A stretch of 64,000 bases of DNA from an uncultured Gammaproteobacteria bacterium. GTDB taxonomy: Bacteria > Pseudomonadota > Gammaproteobacteria > Pseudomonadales > Pseudohongiellaceae. Made by a program: the position numbers and the translations under genes. Below, piece by piece: positions 9,199 through 18,069 of this stretch (position 1 is its first letter; each line of letters opens with the position of its first letter). The DNA is taken from NCBI GenBank assembly GCA_913054495.1, contig CAJXIY010000001.1:1-64000 (forward strand), given 5' to 3'. Below the pieces are notes generated by a model. It had not been told where the DNA came from and ran no database searches. It was given only the letters and a program-made list of their open reading frames with translations.

Positions 9199-10218
9199 AT
9201 GAAAAAAACTAACTCGCTGATTCTTCCATGCCTCGCCCTGGTGCTTACCTGGTCTTTCTCTGTCATCAGTTTTGCCGCCGATGACTATGTGGCGCCTCGC
9301 ACCCAGTGGGGACAGCCGGATCTACAGGGAGTCTGGAATTTTTCTTCCAACATACCGATGCAGCGCCCGTCGCGGTTTGGCGATCGCCAATTTCTCACGG
9401 CAGACGAGATAGCCGAGGCCCAGGCTCGTCGGGCCGAAGCCGATGCTAACTCCGATGGCGCCCTGCCGATCGAGGGAGTCGATGGTTCCTACAATGATTT
9501 CTGGATCGAGAACGCCGGCATTGGCAGCAACGCTCGGACTTCACATATCATCTATCCTGCCGACGGCCGCCTGCCGGAGTTGGCGGAAGGTGCAATAAGA
9601 CAGAGAGGCGTCTACGGCGGTGCCACCACCGGTGACTCGCGCCCCGTGCGTCTATCAGCTGGCGGTATTGGCACCGACGGCCCGGAAGACCGGGGTCTTT
9701 CCGAGCGCTGCCTGGTTGGCTTCAACGCGGGCCCACCGTTTTTTCCGAGTCTATACAATAACAATGTACAGATTTTTCAGAGTAAAAATCATGCGGTGTT
9801 CCTCACCGAAATGATCCATGATGCTCGCATCGTTCAGATATTCGAATCCGCCGCTGATCAGACGGCACTGGACGCCGATGTGAGGCTGTGGTCAGGTGAT
9901 TCCCGTGGCCATTGGGATGGTGACACCCTGGTAGTAGTAACACGTAATTTCAATGACCTCACTGCGAGCTTCGGTACCGCCGGCACCTCCGAAGACAAAG
10001 TACTCACGGAGCGATTTACCCGTGTAGGTCCCTATACCGTCGATTATGAATTCACCATCGATGATCCCTCGACCTTCACCGATAAGTTCACCGCCATCGT
10101 CTCCATGACCAAGGTGGCGGGCCAGCTTTACGAGTACGCCTGCCATGAGGGCAACTATGGCATGGTGAACATCCTGCGTGGTGCCCGGGTTCAGGAAGCG
10201 CTAGCCGACGCGCAATAG
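9199..10218 (+). CDS. Exported protein of an uncharacterised family (SRGHWDGDTLVV motif)
   Basis: This 339-residue protein starts with a clear signal peptide ending near SFAADD. The mature N-terminus has RTQWGQPDLQGVWNF, and the core has GDSRGHWDGDTLVVVTRNFND. Both are hallmarks of a family common in soil and marine Proteobacteria and Acidobacteria, often beside PQQ dehydrogenases or amidohydrolases. The function of the family is not established to my knowledge. A conserved Cys-His (EYACHEGNYGM) near residue 320 could be functional. The PQQ dehydrogenase gene follows after 95 nt on the same strand, which suggests a shared periplasmic pathway. Confidence 0.8.
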   Translation: MKKTNSLILPCLALVLTWSFSVISFAADDYVAPRTQWGQPDLQGVWNFSSNIPMQRPSRFGDRQFLTADEIAEAQARRAEADANSDGALPIEGVDGSYNDFWIENAGIGSNARTSHIIYPADGRLPELAEGAIRQRGVYGGATTGDSRPVRLSAGGIGTDGPEDRGLSERCLVGFNAGPPFFPSLYNNNVQIFQSKNHAVFLTEMIHDARIVQIFESAADQTALDADVRLWSGDSRGHWDGDTLVVVTRNFNDLTASFGTAGTSEDKVLTERFTRVGPYTVDYEFTIDDPSTFTDKFTAIVSMTKVAGQLYEYACHEGNYGMVNILRGARVQEALADAQ

Positions 10219-10313
10219 GCCTCGCTTGTGATCGCTCAGAGTTAATAGGCAATGGTTTACAAGTAGATCACTGCTTGTTTAGCGTTACTTAGAGATGCTC
10301 CTCGGGCCAAGAA

Positions 10314-12275
10314 ATGAGCGCTACCGATATGAAATTAGACTTCTCCTCAATTAGACGTAGTCTGAGCTCAGTTTCCCTCAATGCAATTGTCTTGCTTGCA
10401 TGCATCTATCATGTCACCGCCATCGCACAGTTGGGCGCCACCGATGGTGAGTGGCATAGTTATGGCGGAGATGCGGGCAACACCAAGTATTCGCCGTTAT
10501 CTCAGATCAACGCCGATAACGTACAACGCCTGCAGCTAGCCTGGACCTGGACCTCGGTCGACGAAGACATCAGGGCGAAGAACGAGATAATCAGGCAGCG
10601 GGGCTCGTTTCGAAGCTATGCCTATGAGGTGACTCCATTGATGGTAAATGGAGTGCTGTACACGACGACTTCTCTCGGCCAGATCGCGGCCATCGATCCG
10701 GCCTCCGGCGAAACCCTGTGGAGCTTCGACCCGGTGTTGTACGTAGACGGCAGGCCGGCGGTCCACGGTTTCATGACCCGGGGTTTGGCCTACTGGAGCG
10801 ACGGCGAAGAAGAACGGTTGTTCTACGCCTCAGGCCGAACCTTCCTGCTCTCCATCGACCCGAAGACCGGCCGGCCGGATCCGGAATTTGGCAGCGCCGG
10901 CAGGGTTGATCTGAAAAAAGGACTCGGCCGCACCATCGATCCCAGCCTTTATGCGGTGAGTTCACCACCGATAGTGGTTGGCGATGTGGTAGTGGTAGGC
11001 TCCGCCATGACCGAAGGCACCGACTTCCGGGAAGCGCCACCGGGACATGTGCGCGGGTTTAATGTGCGCACCGGCGCGATGCAGTGGATATTCCACACCA
11101 TCCCCCAACCTGGCGAGTACGGTGCCGACACTTGGCCGGATGATGCCTGGAGAGTTACCGGCGGCGCCAATGTCTGGACCCTGATGAGCGCCGATGAGGA
11201 ACTCGGTTATGTTTACCTGCCGGTGGGTACGCCAGTCCCGGACTACTACGGCGGCCATCGCTTGGGAGACAATCTGTTCGCCAATTCACTGGTGGCTCTC
11301 GATGCCCGCACCGGGGAACGGGTCTGGCATTTTCAATTTGTGCACCATTCGGTATGGGATTACGATCCGCCCGCCGCTCCCAATCTCATCGACATCGTTG
11401 TCGATGGCCGTCCGATCAAGGCCGTCGCCCAAATCACCAAGCAGGGCTTTACCTTCGTCTTCGATCGCGCCACCGGCGAGCCAGTCTGGCCGATTGAAGA
11501 GCGCCCGGTGCCACAGTCAATCGTGATCGGTGAGCAGACCGCAGCCACTCAGCCCTATCCAACCAAGCCGCCGCTATTTCTGACTAACGGGGCGACGGAG
11601 GATGATGTTATCGATTTTACGCCGGCATTAAGGGCCCAAGGTCTGGAAATCTTTCGTCAGTATCAGGCCGGACCGTTGTATACGCCGCCGACACCGGGTG
11701 ACAATATTATTCGACCCGGCTGGAGTGGTGGCGCGAACTGGTGGGGTGCCGCCTTCGACCCGGACAGCGGGCATCTGTTCGTCCCGAGCTGGGCGCATTT
11801 TTCCCTGGTGCATATTAATCCTCCGCAAGATCCAGCATCGGATCTGATGATTCGACCGCGGGTGCGCAATCTCAGTGGCCCCGATGGTCTGCCCCTGTTC
11901 AAGCCGCCCTACTCGCAACTCGTCGCCTTCGACATGAATGCGGGTGAGAAGCTCTGGGGCGTACCGGTAGGCGAAGGGCCGAGAGATCACGAGGCCCTGC
12001 AAGGACTGGAGCTGCCTCCACTGGGCAACTTTGAAAAACTCGGCGGTCCGCTGCTCACCAAGACCCTGTTGTTCATCGGACAGGGTTTCGAGACCAACCG
12101 ACTCGGCGTGTATGACAAGCTAAGCGGCGAGGAACTGTGGTGGATGCAGTTGCCGGCTCGATTTCACGCTGCGCCTATCACGTATATGGCCGGCGGCAAA
12201 CAGTATATCGTGCTGGCGCTGGGGGGCGGCGTGAGCGGGGCCGCGGAGCGTCTCATGGCGCTAACACTACCCTGA
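10314..12275 (+). CDS. PQQ-dependent quinoprotein dehydrogenase
   Basis: The 653-residue protein has an N-terminal hydrophobic segment (residues about 24-42). It continues with GEWHSYGGDAGNTKYSPLSQI, the usual opening of quinoprotein alcohol/glucose dehydrogenase beta-propellers. Repeated W-motif segments (LVALDARTGERVWHFQFVHH, VWDYDPPAAPNLIDI, GGANWWGAAFDPDSG) match the eight-bladed PQQ fold. The VWDYD region carries the Asp pair expected near PQQ and Ca2+. It lacks a C-terminal haem c domain, and only one N-terminal hydrophobic segment is visible, so electrons probably pass to a separate acceptor. The substrate (alcohol, aldose or other polyol) cannot be told. ATG 10329 is an alternative start. 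Confidence 0.9.
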   Translation: MSATDMKLDFSSIRRSLSSVSLNAIVLLACIYHVTAIAQLGATDGEWHSYGGDAGNTKYSPLSQINADNVQRLQLAWTWTSVDEDIRAKNEIIRQRGSFRSYAYEVTPLMVNGVLYTTTSLGQIAAIDPASGETLWSFDPVLYVDGRPAVHGFMTRGLAYWSDGEEERLFYASGRTFLLSIDPKTGRPDPEFGSAGRVDLKKGLGRTIDPSLYAVSSPPIVVGDVVVVGSAMTEGTDFREAPPGHVRGFNVRTGAMQWIFHTIPQPGEYGADTWPDDAWRVTGGANVWTLMSADEELGYVYLPVGTPVPDYYGGHRLGDNLFANSLVALDARTGERVWHFQFVHHSVWDYDPPAAPNLIDIVVDGRPIKAVAQITKQGFTFVFDRATGEPVWPIEERPVPQSIVIGEQTAATQPYPTKPPLFLTNGATEDDVIDFTPALRAQGLEIFRQYQAGPLYTPPTPGDNIIRPGWSGGANWWGAAFDPDSGHLFVPSWAHFSLVHINPPQDPASDLMIRPRVRNLSGPDGLPLFKPPYSQLVAFDMNAGEKLWGVPVGEGPRDHEALQGLELPPLGNFEKLGGPLLTKTLLFIGQGFETNRLGVYDKLSGEELWWMQLPARFHAAPITYMAGGKQYIVLALGGGVSGAAERLMALTLP

Positions 12276-12296
12276 TGTTTGCCGCCACCTGTGGCG

Positions 12297-13556
12297 ATGC
12301 CGTACAGGACGCATTCAAGTTTGAATTTAAAACAAATCAAGGATAAGGACAGGAACGACAGGCTCGCCCACAAGCGCGACGAATTTCACCTGCCCAGTGG
12401 GCGCATCTATCTCAATGGCAATTCCCTGGGGCCCTTGCCTCTGAGAGCAAAACAGCGCGCCCGGGAACTCGTCGAGCAGCAGTGGGGCGAGGATCTCGTT
12501 GCCAGCTGGAATACCCATGGCTGGATCGAGCTGCCGTTTACCGCCGGCGAGAAAATTGCTGCCTTGATTGGCGCCGGTCCGCAGCAGGTGCTGTGTTGTG
12601 ATTCCATCTCCATCAATCTGTTCAAGCTGCTCGCGGCTTGTCTGCAATTGCAAAGCGGTCGCCGCGTAGTGCTTTCCCAGCAGGATAATTTCCCCACTGA
12701 CCTCTATGCCGCTCACGGCTTGCAGCAACTGCTTGGAGAAAATCGCTGTGAATTGAAAGCAGTTGGCGCAGATCAATTGCGGCAGAGCCTCACGGAAGAG
12801 GTGGCGGTGCTGTTCCTTACCCATGTGAATTTCCGCAGCGGCAAGCTGCACGACATGCAGGCATTAACGCGACAGGCCCAGGAGCAGGGGATACTGGTGG
12901 TGTGGGACCTGGCCCACAGCGCCGGTGTGTTGCCGCTCGAGTTGGACGCCTGGGGCGTGGACTTCGCCGTCGGCTGCGGTTACAAGTTTCTCAATGGCGG
13001 GCCCGGTGCCCCGGCCTTTATCTACGCCAACCGCAAACACCACAACAATTTTGAACAACCCTTGCGGGGATGGATGGGACATGCCTCACCATTCGATTTC
13101 GACCCGGGCTGGGAGCCTGCGCGTGGTATCGCCCAGTTTCTCACCGGTACGCCAAGCATATTATCCTTGGCAACCCTGGATGCCGCGCTGGACATATTCG
13201 ATGACATCGCACTCGGCGATGTCCGACGAAAATCCATCGAGCTCGGCAGATTGTTTTTAGCATTAGTCAAAAGCCACGCCGAGTTGAAAGACCTGGTGCT
13301 GGAATCACCCAGGGATGCTGTCCAGCGTGGCAGCCAGCTGGCTTTTTCACATCCCCAGGCCTATGCTATCTGTCGCGCCCTGAATGCCGAAGCCGTCATC
13401 GCCGATTTTCGCAGCCCTGACTTGTTACGTGTTGGCTTTTCACCGCTGATTCTTACTTTCGAGGATATCTGGCGCAGCGTGGAAATTTTGGCCAAGGTGG
13501 TGGGGGAGGAAAGCTACAAGGCGACTGAATTCAATCAGCGCCTGAAGGTTACCTGA
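12297..13556 (+). CDS. kynU: Kynureninase
   Basis: This is a cytoplasmic PLP enzyme cleaving kynurenine to anthranilate and alanine in tryptophan catabolism. The 419-residue reading shows the family pattern: IYLNGNSLGPLP near the N-terminus, the substrate and PLP region WNTHGWIELPF, WDLAHSAGVLPLEL with the PLP-pyridine Asp, and GYKFLNGGPGAPAF, in which Lys230 is the Schiff-base lysine. GWMGHASPFDFDPGW and FLTGTPSILSL complete it. The length is normal. The exact start is uncertain (ATG 12297 is the only ATG; non-ATG starts exist). It lies 21 nt after the PQQ dehydrogenase gene. No other kynurenine-pathway gene is in the window. Confidence 0.9.
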   Translation: MPYRTHSSLNLKQIKDKDRNDRLAHKRDEFHLPSGRIYLNGNSLGPLPLRAKQRARELVEQQWGEDLVASWNTHGWIELPFTAGEKIAALIGAGPQQVLCCDSISINLFKLLAACLQLQSGRRVVLSQQDNFPTDLYAAHGLQQLLGENRCELKAVGADQLRQSLTEEVAVLFLTHVNFRSGKLHDMQALTRQAQEQGILVVWDLAHSAGVLPLELDAWGVDFAVGCGYKFLNGGPGAPAFIYANRKHHNNFEQPLRGWMGHASPFDFDPGWEPARGIAQFLTGTPSILSLATLDAALDIFDDIALGDVRRKSIELGRLFLALVKSHAELKDLVLESPRDAVQRGSQLAFSHPQAYAICRALNAEAVIADFRSPDLLRVGFSPLILTFEDIWRSVEILAKVVGEESYKATEFNQRLKVT

Positions 13557-13658
13557 AGCAAATGTTATACCCAGGGCAGCTCTGAATGCTTTAGGACTCG
13601 CTGAGACATTACCGTATTATTAAGAGGTACCCTGGCCATCGCCTATAGGAGTATTACC

Positions 13659-14048
13659 ATGAAGCAACTAATTCTAGGGTTCGCGCTCGCATTGGCAGGA
13701 ATCATCACCCTCGCTAACGCCGCGGACGGACCTGTACTGAATCTACCCTTGACCGAGCTGGCACCAAACCAGGAGATGCTGGTGTTGGAAATAGACCTCG
13801 CCCCGGGGCAGGAATCCATGCCCCATCGTCATAATGCCCATGTCTTCGTTTACGTGCTGGAGGGTAAGGTAAACATGCAAGTCGCGGGTGGCGAACTGAT
13901 GACATTGTCACCCGGGGAAATGTTCTACGAGAATCCTGGTGACATCCACAGCGTTTCCCGGAACGCCAGCGCTACCGAACCGGCGAAAATTCTGGTGCAT
14001 ATGATCAGGACTATTGGGACGGCAGTCAGTATTCCTGAGACTCCTTAG
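13659..14048 (+). CDS. Exported single-domain cupin
   Basis: The 129-residue protein has a signal peptide (cleavage near ANAAD) followed by one cupin barrel. PHRHNAHVFVYVLEGKV gives the metal-binding HxH...E pattern, and PGEMFYENPGDIHSV gives the second motif with its His. It is a likely periplasmic metal-binding protein; the reaction is unknown. TAGGAG lies 7 nt before ATG 13659, which supports the start. It is transcribed alone and faces a convergent gene. Confidence 0.85.
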   Translation: MKQLILGFALALAGIITLANAADGPVLNLPLTELAPNQEMLVLEIDLAPGQESMPHRHNAHVFVYVLEGKVNMQVAGGELMTLSPGEMFYENPGDIHSVSRNASATEPAKILVHMIRTIGTAVSIPETP

Positions 14049-14270
14049 GTAAGTTAGGTTAGCAGGGACAGGTAGTTTTTACAGGGTGGCTCGATAATTT
14101 CCTGACCACTGCATCAGCATAGTAATAGCAGCGCGCAGCGCTTCCTTTTTGATTTGATTGTATGGTCAAATTTCCCTGTTTCAAGCCATTTGTTTAAAGT
14201 GAAGCCCGTAACCAGTACCAGCTAGTTACCGACCCAGCAGCCCGATGATTTGAAGGTCAGCAAAGACCGT

Positions 14271-14292
14271 TAACAAGCGGGGGCGCTTGTTA
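14271..14292. terminator. Hairpin between convergent genes
   Basis: TAACAAGCG-GGGG-CGCTTGTTA is a perfect 9-bp stem with a 4-nt loop, lying between the cupin gene and the convergent hypothetical gene. It has no strong T-run, so a bidirectional terminator role is only likely. Confidence 0.4.
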
Positions 14293-14312
14293 TGTTCTGG
14301 CAGGCCCATCCC

Positions 14313-14807
14313 TTAGTTTTCAGAGAACCTATCTAACCAGGTTTGTTCCGATAAATCGATCACTCGGTCCAACTCACTTGCAGCCTCAGAACTGAAGTAA
14401 TCTCGACATATTTGCCAATATTTTCGGCCATCAGGAGTTCGTAGTACCTCTGCTATACCCATTGAATATGCCTCAAGAGGCAGGCCTTCAAAGCTTTCTT
14501 CCTTCTGGTCTACGAATGCTTGCTCCCAATTCGATATCCACGTAAACATCCATATCGAAAATGCCATCTTCTCTTCGGTTGCGAGAGCTTCGAAGTCAAG
14601 CATTCCTCTCAGATGTCTATCTCTCAATTCTGGATCATCGGAGAGCTTTCCAAGAATTGCATTGTTTCGGACGACGAGCTCTCGCGCATTGTTGCGTGTA
14701 TATTCAGATCGTGCTCGGCGCAACTGGATGCTCAGATACGCAAGTGTAAAGACCACTGCTGCAGCGCCTACCAGTTCACCGTTCGCTCCAATTGCATCCC
14801 AATTCAT
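14313..14807 (-). CDS. Small protein with one N-terminal membrane segment
   Basis: The 164-residue protein starts MNWDAIGANGELVGAAAVVF, giving one membrane helix at residues about 10-30. It continues with a charged helical region (QLRRARSEYTRNNARELVVR) and a soluble C-terminus with WISNWEQAF and YFSSEAASELD. This layout is common for unassigned proteins in marine Gammaproteobacteria; no function is known to me. Its base composition looks more AT-rich than the surrounding genes, and it is isolated between two regions with inverted repeats, so it may have been acquired. Confidence 0.65.
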   Translation of the reverse strand: MNWDAIGANGELVGAAAVVFTLAYLSIQLRRARSEYTRNNARELVVRNNAILGKLSDDPELRDRHLRGMLDFEALATEEKMAFSIWMFTWISNWEQAFVDQKEESFEGLPLEAYSMGIAEVLRTPDGRKYWQICRDYFSSEAASELDRVIDLSEQTWLDRFSEN

Positions 14808-15265
14808 ATTAGTGTCTTTTAGCTCACTGTTTACTAATAACTATAAAAAGACGAAGAACATAACATGTGTATACGACGCATGCGCCCTTTGTCATTTCCC
14901 AACCGCAAGTTTATTCCGCAACTCTTTGAATTGGAATAGCTTCTCATAATGTCAGCTAATCTGAATAGAACAAAGCGAGGGGTCCCCATATTTTGGAATA
15001 CGAGACCTCGTATCCCGGTTATGGGGTTTCCTCTATCTATAGCAGCCGAATCTGCAACAGACTGAATTGATAAGCAATTGTAGTTTCAGCAATCCACAAA
15101 GCGTGCCCTGGTAAGCAATTAAGCGAGAGTTTTGGCCAAAATACGGTATTTTGTACTGTCGTTCTTATTGCAATTATTTCGTACAGGGAGCAGTCATTCA
15201 ATAGATTAGGGACGGCCCGGTACTGGAATAGCGGTTGCCATTGCAACAGGAATGCCCCATGGTGA
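14808..15265. other. 458-nt gene-free stretch with nested inverted repeat
   Basis: No convincing gene was seen. The stretch is more AT-rich than its neighbours. It holds a nested inverted repeat: outer arms 14977-14990 and 15020-15033 (11 of 14 pairs), inner arms around ATACGAG/CTCGTAT within 14995-15016. The 14313-14807 promoter must lie at its left end. Confidence 0.5.
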
Positions 15266-15862
15266 TTACAATTCCTTGATCTCGACTTTACGAAAACGCA
15301 AGGTGCCTCGTCCCCACTGGAGAGCGAAGGGCCCACTCGCGAACAGGCTGTCGCGGACGTCGACGGTTTTTTCACCATTTAGTTCCACAACCAGGTGATC
15401 ACCCTGCAGGGTGAGCAAGTAAATATTCCATTTACCACCGGCCATTGGCCTGGGCTCAGCAACTGGCGCGATGTGCACGATGCCGCCGGTGCCGTAAGCA
15501 GGATCGGGGCGTTGATCGTAGATATTCGCCTCGTAGCAATTTCTGTCATTGACCGCGGACGGGTCCTGGCAACGCATGAAGATGCCGCTGTTGGCATCAT
15601 CGCTGGCCCAGAATTCAATGCGCAGGGAGAAATCGCTATAACTTTCCCTGGAGACAAGAAAAGAAGCACCATTACCCGCCGTGGCTTGAATGGCGCCCAT
15701 CTGTGCCGACCAGTTGGCGTCCCCGAGGATTCTAAAATTATCCATGCCGATAGTGCCATCTATCAGCGTGACCCATTCGTTGTCGGCACTACGGGCCAGG
15801 GTACTGGATAAGCCTAAGCAAAGCAGAAGGAAAATTTTGGATAGAGCGGAAGTTTTTTGCAT
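15266..15862 (-). CDS. Exported DUF1080 (3-keto-disaccharide hydrolase-like) protein
   Basis: The 198-residue protein (ATG 15862; GTG 15877 is possible) has a signal peptide ending near ARSAD. The rest is one concanavalin-like DUF1080 domain: WVTLIDGTIGMDNFRILGD, then SDFSLRIEFWASDDANSGIF, then GGKWNIYLLTLQGDHLVVEL and a final GPFALQWGRGTLRFRKVEIK. This domain is called 3-keto-disaccharide hydrolase in Pfam, although few members are tested. It is a likely periplasmic carbohydrate-binding or hydrolytic protein. It is last on the leftward strand of the 15-21 kb block. Confidence 0.85.
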   Translation of the reverse strand: MQKTSALSKIFLLLCLGLSSTLARSADNEWVTLIDGTIGMDNFRILGDANWSAQMGAIQATAGNGASFLVSRESYSDFSLRIEFWASDDANSGIFMRCQDPSAVNDRNCYEANIYDQRPDPAYGTGGIVHIAPVAEPRPMAGGKWNIYLLTLQGDHLVVELNGEKTVDVRDSLFASGPFALQWGRGTLRFRKVEIKEL

Positions 15863-16009
15863 CGATTTGATTCTCACTTAGTGTTGGTTAAAGATACTCG
15901 CGTAATAGCAAAGTTTTAATGCCGTCCTGGCCAGAATCCACATGCAGATTAGAGGTGGTGAAGGCATTAATCCCTTGTCTTTTAATGCCTTCCTAGTGTC
16001 GACTATTTT

Positions 16010-17158
16010 TTATTCGCCGCCTCTGCCCTTGGTGACCAATTTTTGCACGCGCCAGTTGATTAGTTCGGCTACCCAGATTTCATCTTCAGACGGGCAGGCA
16101 ATGCCATGAATCCAGCCAAACTCGCCGAGGTTGCGGCCGGGCTGACCGTAGACCCCGAGCACCTCGCCTTCGAGTGACACTTTATAGATGCGACTCGGAT
16201 ACAGGTCGCCGATAAAGAGCACGGGATTGGGTCCAGGCGTCATGCACAGCGCGTCGGGAGCGCCCGGAGCTAGGGAGCCAGTGGTCCCGTTCGGATTTTC
16301 ACGCCCATACACGATCTTGCCCCGCGTCGTGTCCACAGGTACGTCGACGGTAAATTCACGAATGTAGTTACCATCGGCATCGAACACTTGAATCCGGCGA
16401 TTGCCGCGGTCGGCCACGTAGATTTCGTCCGCGGGTGACACCGCGATGCCGTGGGGAGTATCGAACTGGCCCGGCCCACTGCCAAGCGATCCCCAGCTGG
16501 TTACCCATTCGCCACGGGCGTTTACCTTGCCAATCCTGGAGTTGATATAGCCGTCGCTGAAGTAGGAGTTGCCCTGGGAGTCCCAGGCGACATCGGTGGG
16601 CTGGTTGAAGACGTTGTCCCGATGCACCGGGAGGGGCCAGCGCGGATTATTATTCTCAGGAATATTCACATCCACACCCATGCGCGAGAGCCTTCTGGCC
16701 ATCACGGTCTCGTAATCGGGTGGTACTTGAATGTGCGACGCCTCGCCTTTGCGGCCAAAGACCCAATCCACATGTCCCTCGGGAGTGAATCTGAGGATCA
16801 TGTTGGAGCCCTTGTCCACGATCCAGATGTTGTCCTGGGGATCGATGCGCACGGCATGAGCATAGGACCAGGCGTTGAGATTTTTACCTATCTCGCGCAC
16901 GAAATTGCCCTGTGCATCGAACTCGAGAAGTTGGGAAGCCGTGGCCATGTATGCTGGGCCCACCGAGTTGCCACGAGAGAACACGAAGACATGGCCGTAT
17001 GAATTGACCGCCACGCCGGCGATCTCACCGAAGTGGATATCGTTGGGTAATTTTAGTGGATTGGGCACCGATTCAAACGGCAGTTCCGGAACAGTCTGCG
17101 CGAGCGCCGGGGTAATACCAAGGCCGAGTAATACGGCTGCAAGAAGTAAACGTTTCAT
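16010..17158 (-). CDS. Exported NHL-repeat six-bladed propeller, peptidyl-hydroxyglycine lyase-like
   Basis: The 382-residue protein has a signal peptide (cleavage near ALAQT) and at least four NHL-type blades, for example GEIAGVAVNSYGHVFVFSRG, YAHAVRIDPQDNIWIVDKGS, PTDVAWDSQGNSYFSDGYIN and PHGIAVSPADEIYVADRGNR. The arrangement resembles the PAL domain of peptidylglycine amidating enzymes, but the lyase activity is unproven. ATG 17158 is chosen because AGAGG lies upstream; GTG 17164 would be two codons longer. It follows the cupin gene on the same strand after about 150 nt, which include a REP-like hairpin. Confidence 0.82.
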   Translation of the reverse strand: MKRLLLAAVLLGLGITPALAQTVPELPFESVPNPLKLPNDIHFGEIAGVAVNSYGHVFVFSRGNSVGPAYMATASQLLEFDAQGNFVREIGKNLNAWSYAHAVRIDPQDNIWIVDKGSNMILRFTPEGHVDWVFGRKGEASHIQVPPDYETVMARRLSRMGVDVNIPENNNPRWPLPVHRDNVFNQPTDVAWDSQGNSYFSDGYINSRIGKVNARGEWVTSWGSLGSGPGQFDTPHGIAVSPADEIYVADRGNRRIQVFDADGNYIREFTVDVPVDTTRGKIVYGRENPNGTTGSLAPGAPDALCMTPGPNPVLFIGDLYPSRIYKVSLEGEVLGVYGQPGRNLGEFGWIHGIACPSEDEIWVAELINWRVQKLVTKGRGGE

Positions 17159-17239
17159 AATCACCTCTTTGGGGATTCAAGTGATGCCCGCGTGATGGGC
17201 TGGGGGTGGATAGCCCGAAAACTATAGCATACGGATTAC

Positions 17240-17280
17240 ATGGGGCCAGAGTAAATATGCTGTAGTTTTACTCCGACCCT
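17240..17280. repeat. REP-like hairpin, copy 3 of GGGGTCAGAGT family
   Basis: GGGGCCAGAGTAAA (17242) pairs imperfectly with TTTACTCCGACCC (up to 17279) across a loop of about 11 nt. This copy shows both arms of the element seen as single arms elsewhere. It lies between two leftward genes. Confidence 0.45.
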
Positions 17281-17307
17281 GGTGATTGGATTCGTTGTAG
17301 AAGTTGA

Positions 17308-17943
17308 TTACTCGGTCCGTATCTTAAAGTCCGAACCCAGGGCCGGATTGATGTAGTCGTCTGCCAGCACTCGATCAGGATCGGGACGTACACTCAGGTA
17401 GTCCACATGCACTGGAACCTCGAGCCAGCCGTGCGGGGTGCCGGCAGGGATAATGATGATGTCGCCCTCCTTCACGTGCTTGGCGATCCAGTCCCCCACG
17501 ATCAAGCCACTGCAGGAGGGGCCGTTCAGAACGTTCGTCACCACACCGTCGTCGGCCGACAGATTGCCGTTCATGATCTCACCGCCCGTGACCAGGGTAC
17601 CCGAGCCCGATGCGATGTAATAAGTCTCGGTCTGGTAAATGTGCATAATGCCCCGCGCCCCGCTGTTGCGATTGCTGCTGGTGACGCCACAGGGCCGTGC
17701 CGGGTTTTGAGTGGCCCTACCGCTGCCTCTTTCAACCGCGCCCCGGTGGATGATGCCAACCGAGAGGTTCAGCTTGCCAATATCGCGGCTGACGATCTGC
17801 CTGTCCACACCGGGCAATTCGTTCACCATCTGCCACTGTTCCTCGGTGATGTAGGTGGCGTAAGTTTGGTCACTCTGCGCCATTGCCCCGGCGGAGACTG
17901 CGAGTACCGGTGCGACGAGCAGGAATTTGATGTGCTTATTCAT
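17308..17943 (-). CDS. Exported cupin-like protein
   Basis: The 211-residue protein has a signal peptide (MNKHIKFLLVAPVLAVSAGA, cleavage near AMAQS). The mature part contains a cupin-type core: MHIYQTETYYIASGSGTLVT (first motif, with His/Glu) and GDIIIIPAGTPHGWLEV (second motif, with His). Two of its cysteines (RPCG and PSCSG) could form a disulfide. It is a probable periplasmic metal-dependent or binding protein of unknown substrate. It sits with the NHL-propeller, DUF1501 and DUF1800 genes on the leftward strand. Confidence 0.8.
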   Translation of the reverse strand: MNKHIKFLLVAPVLAVSAGAMAQSDQTYATYITEEQWQMVNELPGVDRQIVSRDIGKLNLSVGIIHRGAVERGSGRATQNPARPCGVTSSNRNSGARGIMHIYQTETYYIASGSGTLVTGGEIMNGNLSADDGVVTNVLNGPSCSGLIVGDWIAKHVKEGDIIIIPAGTPHGWLEVPVHVDYLSVRPDPDRVLADDYINPALGSDFKIRTE

Positions 17944-18069
17944 GGGATTCTCCTTATTTTCATGCTGGAAATCTGAAACGAAAAGCAGACAGGTTTAATT
18001 GGTTTCAATAGTGAGGCGCAACCGGCCATCACTTTCGACTAATTAAATCGGCGCCTTTTTGCACTTTGC

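Noticed and set aside
14271-14292. TAACAAGCG/CGCTTGTTA pair as an integron attC site
   Set aside because: The arms are only 4 nt apart, there are no inner L sites, and the flanking bases do not fit RYYYAAC/GTTRRRY. A simple hairpin explains it.
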